From positions 1 through 14,298 of the forward strand of contig NZER01000150.1 in the NCBI GenBank assembly GCA_002690445.1: 14,298 nucleotides of DNA. Reading direction: 5' to 3'. A program made the translations under genes and the position numbers. Origin of the DNA: Candidatus Pacearchaeota archaeon (GTDB lineage Archaea; Nanoarchaeota; Nanoarchaeia; Pacearchaeales; GW2011-AR1). The notes beneath the pieces were generated by a model. That model was given only the letters and a program-made list of their open reading frames with translations. It ran no database searches and was not told the DNA's origin. Shown one piece after another: positions 1 through 5,049 of the stretch. Position 1 is the first letter of the stretch. Every line of letters begins with the position of its first letter.

Positions 1-105
1 CTGAGTTATTGGCAAAGCCAAATTCCAAACAACCATCACCGCCATAACCACAACCAAAATAATCAAAACCATTGCCACAACAGAACTTATCCCCTTTTTA
101 CTCAT
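1..105 (-). CDS. Type IV pilin-like / archaellin-like protein, N-terminus only
   Basis: The reading frame runs leftward from ATG at 105-103 and leaves the window after 35 codons with no stop. The peptide starts MSKKGISSVVAMVLIILVVV and continues as a hydrophobic helix to about residue 31. A short basic head, then a Gly next to a Ser/Ala/Val-rich hydrophobic stretch, is the class III signal peptide of archaeal type IV pilins, where a prepilin peptidase cuts near the Lys-Gly junction and the helix packs into the filament core. A good TATA-like box lies about 25 bases upstream, so the message is probably leaderless. Only the N-terminus is visible, so whether this is an adhesion pilin, an archaellin-like protein or another small secreted protein cannot be decided. 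Confidence 0.75.
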   Translation of the reverse strand, partial: MSKKGISSVVAMVLIILVVVMAVMVVWNLALPITQ

Positions 106-124
106 CACATTAAATAGTTCTTAT

Positions 125-133
125 CTTTATAAA
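125..133 (-). promoter_or_regulatory. TATA box of the pilin-like gene
   Basis: On the minus strand this reads TTTATAAAG, centred about 25 bases before the ATG at 105. That spacing puts the transcription start at or next to the start codon, giving a leaderless mRNA as is common in archaea. Confidence 0.55.
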
Positions 134-159
134 TATTCCACTCCAAATGGCTATGTTGA

Positions 160-269
160 AAAATCAAAACCTATTTTGATTTTAACAATCTTCGGAAAAC
201 ACCCCCACAAAAAGGGCGGGTCTTTCTCACAAAGTGAGAAACTTGAAGAGGGAAATCTTAAAATCAAAA
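160..269. repeat. Inverted-repeat element with alternative pairings
   Basis: TTTTGATTTTAA (174-185) is perfectly complementary to TTAAAATCAAAA (258-269), 12 bp bounding a 96-base segment. The left arm can instead pair with AAAATCAAAA at 160-169 as a 10-bp hairpin with a CCTA loop, so the two folds exclude each other. Inside lies a perfect 8-bp hairpin, TTTCTCAC/GTGAGAAA (223-230/234-241) with an AAA loop, next to a C-run (202-206) and a G-run (214-220). The element sits between the 3' end of tRNA-Cys and the pilin promoter. It could be a transcription boundary, a small RNA or a decayed repeat. The outer arms are pure AT-type sequence, which lowers their weight. Confidence 0.45.
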
Positions 270-294
270 CAAAGATCAACAGAGCTTATCTAAA

Positions 295-365
295 AGCAGA
301 CGCCAGGATTTGAACCTGGGATCAGAGGGTTGCAACCTCTTGCCTTACCACTTGGCTACGCCTGC
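295..365 (-). tRNA. tRNA-Cys (anticodon GCA)
   Basis: Read on the minus strand, the acceptor arm GCAGGCG pairs with CGTCTGC (one G-U), the D stem is GCC/GGC, the anticodon arm is AGAGG-TTGCAAC-CCTCT, and the T arm is CCAGG-TTCAAAT-CCTGG. The anticodon is GCA. Base 73 is U (position 295), the usual identity base for cysteine. No CCA is encoded, so maturation needs RNase Z-type trimming and CCA addition. A short oligo-T run follows at once (295-292), a likely terminator. The gene lies 57 bases after tRNA-Arg and is probably cotranscribed with it. A weak TATA-like CTATAG at about 388-393 could also serve it. Confidence 0.95.
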
Positions 366-407
366 GCTTCACAATTCACTCTCACACCTATAGAGGTACG
401 CAAGTTC

Positions 408-420
408 GAGCAAATTGCTC
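408..420. repeat. Perfect palindrome in the tRNA spacer
   Basis: GAGCAAATTGCTC has 6-base arms around a single central base. The first 11 bases are identical to 14066-14076 and close to 14011-14023 (GAGTAATTTGCTC) at the other end of the window. It lies in the spacer between tRNA-Arg and tRNA-Cys, where it could form a small hairpin in the pre-tRNA or act as a protein site. Confidence 0.5.
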
Positions 421-422
421 AA

Positions 423-541
423 TGGCCCTGACAGGATTCGAACCTGCGACTTCTAGCTTCCTCCTACTAACCATTAAGATCTCTCAAGATCCTGCCTTAT
501 ACTAGAAGGCTAGCACTCTATCCAGACTGAGTTACAGGGCC
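423..541 (-). tRNA. tRNA-Arg (anticodon UCU) with intron
   Basis: On the minus strand the acceptor arms are GGCCCTG and CAGGGCC, the D stem is ACTC/GAGT, the anticodon stem is CTAGC/GCTAG, and the T arm is GCAGG-TTCGAAT-CCTGT. After removal of a 44-base intron the anticodon loop is CTTCTAA, giving anticodon UCU, which reads AGA, by far the commonest Arg codon in the genes here. Base 73 is A and no CCA is encoded. A TATA box lies about 27 bases upstream. Only the choice of intron boundaries is uncertain, and the bulge-helix-bulge pairing supports the canonical 37/38 site. Confidence 0.93.
459..502 (-). other. tRNA-Arg intron, canonical 37/38 site
   Basis: The 44-base intron runs between A37 and A38. 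Loop bases 32-35 (CTTC) pair with GGAG near the intron 3' end to form the 4-bp central helix. This leaves 3-base bulges T36-A37-G and G-A-A38, which is the bulge-helix-bulge substrate of the archaeal splicing endonuclease. Inside the intron GATCT and AGATC form a 5-bp hairpin with a TGAG loop. Confidence 0.85.
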
Positions 542-563
542 TTAACTACCTTTCGAAGAATTT

Positions 564-573
564 GTATTTAAAG
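564..573 (-). promoter_or_regulatory. TATA box of the tRNA-Arg/tRNA-Cys unit
   Basis: On the minus strand CTTTAAATAC lies about 27 bases before the mature tRNA-Arg 5' end at 541, the standard archaeal distance to the transcription start. A purine-rich GGAAA just upstream is a possible BRE. Confidence 0.6.
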
Positions 574-587
574 TTTCCGAATTACTG

Positions 588-599
588 TAATATAATTTA
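588..599 (+). promoter_or_regulatory. Candidate TATA box in front of the 620-751 element
   Basis: TAATATAATTTA is centred about 26 bases before position 620, where the inverted-repeat element begins. The spacing is right for transcription starting at the element's first base, but such AT strings are common here. Confidence 0.3.
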
Positions 600-619
600 C
601 CCGATAAATCTAGAATTTC

Positions 620-751
620 GGATTTTTGATTAACAAATAATTAAAAATGTCGAAGACATTTTTAGGGAGGGAAGGCGAGCGATTCGCTTTTGCCCTATCA
701 TTTCCTTGACTGGCAAATGCAAATCGCGAGTTGGGATTTAATCAAAAATCC
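620..751 (+). ncRNA. Candidate structured ncRNA or inverted-repeat element
   Basis: This 132-base segment between the divergent tRNA-Arg and RNase Z genes has no credible reading frame but strong pairing. The outer arms GGATTTTTGATTAA (620-633) and TTAATCAAAAATCC (738-751) match perfectly over 14 bp. Inside, 643-651 and 655-663 form a perfect 9-bp hairpin with a GAA loop, and GCGATTCGCTTTTGCC (679-694) pairs with GGCAAATGCAAATCGC (712-727) at 14 of 16 positions around a 17-base loop. Together these give a three-way junction. A purine stretch AGGGAGGGAAGG links the two inner stems. The promoters assigned to tRNA-Arg and RNase Z both point away from it, so it is not an obvious leader of either. 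It may be a small RNA or a MITE-like repeat, and the strand is uncertain. Confidence 0.45.
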
Positions 752-782
752 ACCCTACCAAAAATACTAAACACAACACAAA

Positions 783-791
783 TAATAAAAA
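783..791 (+). promoter_or_regulatory. Probable TATA box of RNase Z
   Basis: TAATAAAAA lies about 26 bases before ATG 813. The bases just before the ATG are C-rich with no Shine-Dalgarno sequence, which agrees with a leaderless message. Confidence 0.4.
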
Positions 792-812
792 CACCCCTTC
801 CCCACTACTACC

Positions 813-1718
813 ATGACAGAAAAAATAAAACTAACCTTTTTAGGTACAGGAAGCGCAATTCCAACAGCAAGACGAAACCACCCGGCCATGCTTCTGCAAT
901 TCAAAGACGAAAACATCCTAGTAGACTGCGGCGAAGGAACCCAGAGACAATTTAGAAAAGCAAAGCTCAACCCGTGCAAAATCACAAAAATCCTCATCAC
1001 CCACTGGCACGGAGACCACACTCTCGGACTTCCCGGCCTCCTCCAAACCCTTGCTCTCAACAGCTACAATAAAACTCTAAAAATCTACGGACCCAAAGGA
1101 ACAAAAAGATTTATGCAGCTCTACCTGGGACTATTTATCCACAGAGAAAAAATCAATATCCAAGTCCACGAAGTCACAACTGAAAAACCAGTTGACCAAA
1201 AAGAATTCTCTATACAAGCAAAAGAAATGAAACACGGCACCCCCACACTTGCCTATGCATTCATAATCAAAGAAAAAAACAGACTAGACAAAAACAAGCT
1301 CAAAAAAATGAAAATTCCTAACTCCCCCCTACTGTCAAAACTTGCAAAAGGCAAAACAATTACAATCAACAATAAAAAAATAGACCCCAAAAAACTCATC
1401 TACGCAGAACCGCAAAGAAAAATAACATTCATCATGGACACTGTCTTCACCCCCTCAGCAATTGCAATTGCAAAAGACTCTGACATCCTTATATGTGAAT
1501 CAACATATAATAACCAAGGAAAAGACTTTGCAAAACAATACCTCCACCTAACCAGTACTCAGGCAGCTACAATTGCAAAAAAATCAAACTCAAAAAAACT
1601 CTTCCTCACCCACCTCTCGCAGCGAAACGAAGCCAATCCAAAAATAATCCTTTCTGAAGCCAAACAAATTTTCAAAGAAACTGAAATTGCCGAAGATCTT
1701 TTACAGGTTGAGATTTAA
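813..1718 (+). CDS. rnz: Ribonuclease Z (tRNA 3' processing endonuclease)
   Basis: This 301-aa protein is the metallo-beta-lactamase-fold endonuclease that removes the 3' trailer of tRNA precursors ahead of CCA addition, a cytoplasmic zinc-dependent reaction. The N-terminal FLGTGSAIPT (residues 9-18) is the family opening. The metal motif THWHGDH (63-69) supplies two His, Asp and His. Further expected ligands are H141 (MKHGTP), D209 (in IMDT, where GDT is more usual), H245 (HLTSTQ) and H267 (THLSQR). An exosite-like segment around residues 92-112 is the probable tRNA-binding arm. The length is normal for a short-form RNase Z. The neighbouring tRNA genes encode no CCA and are likely substrates. 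The start is set by the N-terminal strand and by a TATA box giving a leaderless mRNA. The 3' end overlaps the convergent 182-aa gene by 4 bases. Confidence 0.93.
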   Translation: MTEKIKLTFLGTGSAIPTARRNHPAMLLQFKDENILVDCGEGTQRQFRKAKLNPCKITKILITHWHGDHTLGLPGLLQTLALNSYNKTLKIYGPKGTKRFMQLYLGLFIHREKINIQVHEVTTEKPVDQKEFSIQAKEMKHGTPTLAYAFIIKEKNRLDKNKLKKMKIPNSPLLSKLAKGKTITINNKKIDPKKLIYAEPQRKITFIMDTVFTPSAIAIAKDSDILICESTYNNQGKDFAKQYLHLTSTQAATIAKKSNSKKLFLTHLSQRNEANPKIILSEAKQIFKETEIAEDLLQVEI

Positions 1719-2263
1719 CCTTTCTTACCACTCTTACCACGTGGAACAGGACATTGAATATGAAGTGCCCGAATAGAATAATTCTGCAATTTCATTGCAG
1801 TCGAATTAGGAGTTGGACTAGGAGAGGCTCCATCACTATACTCTTTCCTCAAATTAAAACCCAAACCTACAAGCTCTTCTGTCGGGAAAATAACTTCAAT
1901 GCCTCCAACCTTCTTTAATCGCAAAAATTCCTTGTCTAACAAAACACCATACTCCCATACCTTTGTAAAAGGTCCAGAGACACTACCAATCAAATTCGCA
2001 TCCCCTATAGACTCCAAAGTTTCCTTTTCAACACCAACACAATGACGTACAAAATAATAAAGAGTCAATAAAGATTCTGCAGCAGATTCAATTTCTGTTT
2101 TTCCCAAACCACGTTTAAGTACGGGTGGTTTAAACAATTGATATCTCCTGCTAAAATCTAAGCAAGACGCATCCGAATAGAGGTGACTAAAAAAAGAAAC
2201 AATTTCAACAGGACTCCCTTCTTCATCAATCCATCTCTTTTGCTTACGAACATCATCCACCAT
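1715..2263 (-). CDS. Hypothetical protein, 182 aa
   Basis: I do not recognise this protein. It starts MVDDVRKQKRWIDEEGSPVE and appears soluble, with no signal peptide or membrane helix. Residues about 20-130 alternate aromatic-rich helix and strand. A Ser/Pro-rich stretch (SPSPTPNS, about 147-154) looks like a linker, and the tail is basic (PRGKSGKKG). A TATA box about 26 bases before the ATG and codon use like its neighbours support a real, leaderless gene. Its stop overlaps the convergent RNase Z stop, the two TAA codons sharing a TTAA. I infer only a cytoplasmic lineage-specific protein, and no role in tRNA maturation can be read from position alone. Confidence 0.7.
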   Translation of the reverse strand: MVDDVRKQKRWIDEEGSPVEIVSFFSHLYSDASCLDFSRRYQLFKPPVLKRGLGKTEIESAAESLLTLYYFVRHCVGVEKETLESIGDANLIGSVSGPFTKVWEYGVLLDKEFLRLKKVGGIEVIFPTEELVGLGFNLRKEYSDGASPSPTPNSTAMKLQNYSIRALHIQCPVPRGKSGKKG

Positions 2264-2283
2264 CTCAAATCATCTTAAACCAA

Positions 2284-2295
2284 CTTTATAAAAAC
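2284..2295 (-). promoter_or_regulatory. TATA box of the 182-aa gene
   Basis: On the minus strand GTTTTTATAAAG is centred about 26 bases before the ATG at 2263, predicting a leaderless transcript. Confidence 0.55.
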
Positions 2296-2323
2296 ATAAC
2301 CCACTCCACAATATATAAAACTG

Positions 2324-2351
2324 CCCCGCCCCACACCACCCCCTCAAACCC
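2324..2351 (-). other. Potential G-quadruplex upstream of the 182-aa gene
   Basis: On the minus strand four G-runs of 3, 5, 4 and 4 are separated by loops of 5, 6 and 1 bases, which fits the G3+N1-7 rule. It lies between the 3' end of the Sm-like gene and the promoter of the 182-aa gene. Confidence 0.4.
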
Positions 2352-2369
2352 ACGCCCAACTAACATCAA

Positions 2370-2388
2370 ACACAGAAGAAACCTGTGT
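2370..2388. repeat. Small hairpin downstream of the Sm-like gene
   Basis: ACACAG (2370-2375) and CTGTGT (2383-2388) form a perfect 6-bp stem with a 7-base loop, about 30 bases past the Sm-like stop. No U-run follows on the minus strand, so it is not a clear terminator. It could be a 3'-UTR hairpin. Confidence 0.3.
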
Positions 2389-2417
2389 CGCAGCGAAATC
2401 AAATCGACAAACGCTTA

Positions 2418-2660
2418 TTATTTACCTGCAGCAGAAGGAGAAATAAAAATTATTGTATCCCCCCTCAAAAACGTCACGCCAAAACTCTTGGTCTGTTCTC
2501 CATTCTCAACTTCCTTAGCATTGTCCAAAATCACATTAATGTGGATGTCAAACGCTAACAAAGTCCCGACCATCTGCTTGCCGTTCTTAAGCTGCACTAA
2601 AATTTCCTTCCCCTTGGCTGAATTCAGCAAATCAAGAGGACGTTCAATTCCATTAACCAT
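2418..2660 (-). CDS. Sm-like archaeal protein (LSm/SmAP)
   Basis: This 80-aa protein has the complete Sm fold. Family members form rings of six or seven subunits that bind U-rich RNA and take part in RNA metabolism in the cytoplasm. The N-terminal helix ERPLDLLNSA (6-15) leads into the Sm1 motif (about 19-51), with the signature KNGKQMVGTLLAFDIHINVIL, split here only by eye. The Sm2 motif is GVTFLRGDTIIFIS (61-74), with the conserved RGD-type turn. The length is typical of single-domain archaeal proteins. It is a single-gene unit with a TATA box about 25 bases before ATG 2660, divergent from the Lys-rich membrane protein. Family membership is secure. The RNA partners are not visible here. Confidence 0.95.
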   Translation of the reverse strand: MVNGIERPLDLLNSAKGKEILVQLKNGKQMVGTLLAFDIHINVILDNAKEVENGEQTKSFGVTFLRGDTIIFISPSAAGK

Positions 2661-2679
2661 AATTCTACTTAGATACTAA

Positions 2680-2689
2680 CTTTTTAAAC
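2680..2689 (-). promoter_or_regulatory. TATA box of the Sm-like gene
   Basis: On the minus strand GTTTAAAAAG is centred about 25 bases before the ATG at 2660, again predicting a leaderless mRNA. Confidence 0.55.
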
Positions 2690-2746
2690 GTTTGTACAAA
2701 AAAGTATTTCAGATACAGAAAAAACCCGTAAAAAAATACTACATAA

Positions 2747-2759
2747 CCTTTTTATATTA
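2747..2759 (+). promoter_or_regulatory. TATA box of the Lys-rich protein gene
   Basis: CCTTTTTATATTA is centred about 25 bases before ATG 2778. There is no Shine-Dalgarno sequence in TATTCACCATG. It shares the 117-base divergent promoter region with the Sm-like gene. Confidence 0.55.
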
Positions 2760-2777
2760 GTTTTTTCTATATTCACC

Positions 2778-5015
2778 ATGAGGTGGTATGCATTATTGTC
2801 AGTCTTGTCCAACGAAAAAATTAGCTTCCTACTTGGTTTCGTAATCTTCGCAATTGTCATTGCAGTCATATTAACAATCATAGAATTCCGTATGAAACAC
2901 AAACAGAAAAAAAGTCAAGAAATCTCAAGCAAAACCATCGAGCTCAGAAAAATAAAAGAAATAATCCACTCCACAAAATCCCCACACGAAAAACTTAACG
3001 AAATCAATATCGTAGCCAAAAATTTCTTCCATCAAAATTTTCACATCAGTCAAAAAGAAAGTTACTCAGAACTAATAGAAGAATTCAAAAAAATCAAAAA
3101 ACCAGAACTTGCAAACTTCTCACAATTAATGTTTAACACTTACTACTTCCAAGACGAACCTGACAACGCAAGAGTAAACCAGCTCGCTGCCCACCTTTTC
3201 ACAATCATAAAAAATCAAAAAGTAGTACCTCCAAAATCCCCTTTCCTTATCAGAAAAACAAGAAGAACACTCCAAGTATCCAAGGAATACGCTATCAAAT
3301 TAAAAGAACTCCTAAAAACAGGAAAAGAAAAAATCAAAACTCAACTTAAAAAATACTCCAAATCTCGAGCCATTAAAAAAGTAGAAAAAGAAACCAAACT
3401 CCAAAAAACCCTTAAATTAAAAGCAAGGAGGACAAGAGAAAAAAAGAATATTAAAGAATCTCAAAGAATAATCAAAGAGAGAGAGAAAACCCATAAATTA
3501 TATTTCAAAAAAATTAAATCTCGAACAAAAGCAAAACTAAAACAGCATAAAAAAGAGAAAAAGAATTTAATAAAACAAAGAAGAAGAAAACAAGAATTAA
3601 TCCAAAACCAAATAAAACAAAGAGAAAACGCAAAACAACAAGGAGAGCAAGAAGCGCGGGCACAAGAAAAACAAAAGCAAAAAGAAGAACAAAAGAAACT
3701 CCAGACAGCAGAATCATTAGCAAAAAAAAGAATAAAAGAAGATAAGAAAGAAAGACAGAGAAAACTTAAACAAATTAAAAAAAATAGAAAAATAATTAAA
3801 AAAACTAAAAAGAAACACGTTAAAAAAACACAGAAACTAATCAATAAAAAAATCCACGCTGAAAACAAAGAACAAAAACTTTTGAAAAAACAAAGGGAAA
3901 AAGAAATTAAAAAAGTAGAAAAACAAGACATCCAAAGAAGATATGCTGAAGAAGAAAGAAAAAGAATGTTCAAAATACAAAAAAAGAAAAAAGCAAAATT
4001 TCTGCAAAAACAAATCATCAAAAATGACAAGCAAGAAAAGCAAAAAAGAAAATCAGAAGAAAAGCAAAAAAGAAAATTAATCAAACAAAAAATAATTCAA
4101 AGAAAATTAAAAGAAGAAAATGCAAAGAAACAAATTAAAATTTCGAGGAAGAAAGAGGAAGAAAGAATCAAAGAATATAACAATAATAAAAAACAACAGG
4201 CAGAACTCATAGAAGAAGAAAAAAAGAAAAGACTAAAACAAAAAAGAAAAATAAGGAAACAACAAGCAAAGCAAAACATCAAACAAGGAAGAGAAGAAAT
4301 AAAATCAAGAAAATTAATGCTCAAACAAAGAGAAAAAAGAATTAAAAATGCAAAAAAAACAATCAAACACCAATCAAAAAAACAGAAAAAACTTTTGAAA
4401 AAACAAAACAAAAATAAAAGAAAACTAGAAAAGCAAAACAATAAAGCAGAAAAAAGCCAATTTAAACAAGATCAAAAAAACAAAAAGATAATAAGAAAAA
4501 AATTGAAAAAGCAAAACAAAATCAAAATCAAAATCTTAAGAAAAAGAGAAAAACAAAGAGAGAAAGAAATAAGAAAAGAAGGTGAAAAAAGAGCAAGAGA
4601 ACGTTTGCAAAGAGAAAAACAACAAAAAATAAACAACAACAAAAATCAAAAACTGCAAGTAAGACAGGAAAAAATAAGAAAGAAACTTTTGAAAAAGAAT
4701 ACAAAGCTTTTGAAAAAAGAAACTAAGGAAAGGATTACAAAAGAAAAACATCTGCCAAAACTACAAGCAAGACAAACAGCAAGGCAGGAAAAAATAAGAA
4801 GAAAGCTTTTGAAAAAAAATACAAAAGTATTGAAAAAAGAAGCAAAAAAAAGAAGCAAACAACAAAAACGTCTGCATAAACTAATTAAAAAAAGAGAGAA
4901 AGAGAGAAAGAAGCAAGAAGAAAAACACGCAAGAGAACTTTTAGAAAGAATAAGAAAACAAGCAAAACAAAGACTAAAAGAAGAAGAAAAATCCAATAGC
5001 AAAAAATCAAAGTAA
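2778..5015 (+). CDS. Membrane-anchored Lys/Arg/Gln/Glu-rich long-helix protein, 745 aa
   Basis: One hydrophobic segment (about residues 15-37) is followed by RMKHKQKK, so the bulk should lie in the cytoplasm by the positive-inside rule. Residues about 53-147 form a small helical domain (KLNEINIVAKNFFHQ, ESYSELIEEF, ANFSQLMFNTYYF). Its Tyr-Ser-Glu-Leu and Leu-Met-Phe-Asn-Thr-Tyr-Tyr pattern recalls the C-terminal region of DUF4129 proteins, a weak resemblance. From about 155 to the end there is almost nothing but K, R, E, Q, N, I and L in long heptad-like runs, with near absence of Gly and Pro after residue 157, so a very long, strongly basic helix or coiled coil is likely. Residues 629-652 and 669-692 are a near-identical repeat. 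The coding strand is extremely purine-rich. Function is unknown. A basic rod fixed to the inner membrane face could bind nucleic acid, ribosomes or lipid. The intact frame and TATA box argue for a real gene. Confidence 0.85.
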   Translation: MRWYALLSVLSNEKISFLLGFVIFAIVIAVILTIIEFRMKHKQKKSQEISSKTIELRKIKEIIHSTKSPHEKLNEINIVAKNFFHQNFHISQKESYSELIEEFKKIKKPELANFSQLMFNTYYFQDEPDNARVNQLAAHLFTIIKNQKVVPPKSPFLIRKTRRTLQVSKEYAIKLKELLKTGKEKIKTQLKKYSKSRAIKKVEKETKLQKTLKLKARRTREKKNIKESQRIIKEREKTHKLYFKKIKSRTKAKLKQHKKEKKNLIKQRRRKQELIQNQIKQRENAKQQGEQEARAQEKQKQKEEQKKLQTAESLAKKRIKEDKKERQRKLKQIKKNRKIIKKTKKKHVKKTQKLINKKIHAENKEQKLLKKQREKEIKKVEKQDIQRRYAEEERKRMFKIQKKKKAKFLQKQIIKNDKQEKQKRKSEEKQKRKLIKQKIIQRKLKEENAKKQIKISRKKEEERIKEYNNNKKQQAELIEEEKKKRLKQKRKIRKQQAKQNIKQGREEIKSRKLMLKQREKRIKNAKKTIKHQSKKQKKLLKKQNKNKRKLEKQNNKAEKSQFKQDQKNKKIIRKKLKKQNKIKIKILRKREKQREKEIRKEGEKRARERLQREKQQKINNNKNQKLQVRQEKIRKKLLKKNTKLLKKETKERITKEKHLPKLQARQTARQEKIRRKLLKKNTKVLKKEAKKRSKQQKRLHKLIKKREKERKKQEEKHARELLERIRKQAKQRLKEEEKSNSKKSK
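4662..4853 (+). repeat. 120-bp (40-residue) direct repeat inside the Lys-rich gene
   Basis: Protein segments beginning RQEKIRKKLLKKNTKLLKKE (4662) and RQEKIRRKLLKKNTKVLKKE (4782) differ at only a few positions over about 24 residues, and the DNA offset is exactly 120 bases. A smaller repeat of about 24 bases (EEKQKRK-type) occurs near 4033-4080. Both suggest that the rod grew by internal duplication. Confidence 0.7.
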
Positions 5016-5017
5016 AT

Positions 5018-5028
5018 AAAAATATAAA
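5018..5028 (+). promoter_or_regulatory. TATA box of the cysteine-rich exported protein
   Basis: AAAAATATAAA lies about 26 bases before ATG 5050, inside the 34-base gap after the Lys-rich gene. The downstream gene therefore has its own probable leaderless promoter, although readthrough from upstream is also possible. Confidence 0.5.
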
Positions 5029-5049
5029 CCCCTTTTCTCTCTAGATAAT

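Noticed and set aside
620..751. Integron attC site
   Set aside because: No cassette array with same-strand genes, no integrase and no recognisable GTTRRRY core pair. The paired arms alone are not enough.
731..955. 74-codon plus-strand frame overlapping the RNase Z start
   Set aside because: It lies out of frame over the conserved RNase Z N-terminus and shows only Lys/Arg/His-rich shadow composition.
3461..4084. Long Phe/Leu/Ser/Cys-rich minus-strand open frame opposite the Lys-rich gene
   Set aside because: It is the complement of A/G-rich Lys/Arg/Glu codons, which gives T/C-rich Phe/Leu/Ser/Cys codons. It looks like a membrane protein only by composition. The same holds for the other minus-strand frames to 5002.
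2778..5015. Possible pseudogene or assembly artefact because of low complexity
   Set aside because: 745 codons stay in one frame with a TATA box, a membrane anchor and a non-repetitive N-terminal domain, and the repeats are imperfect.
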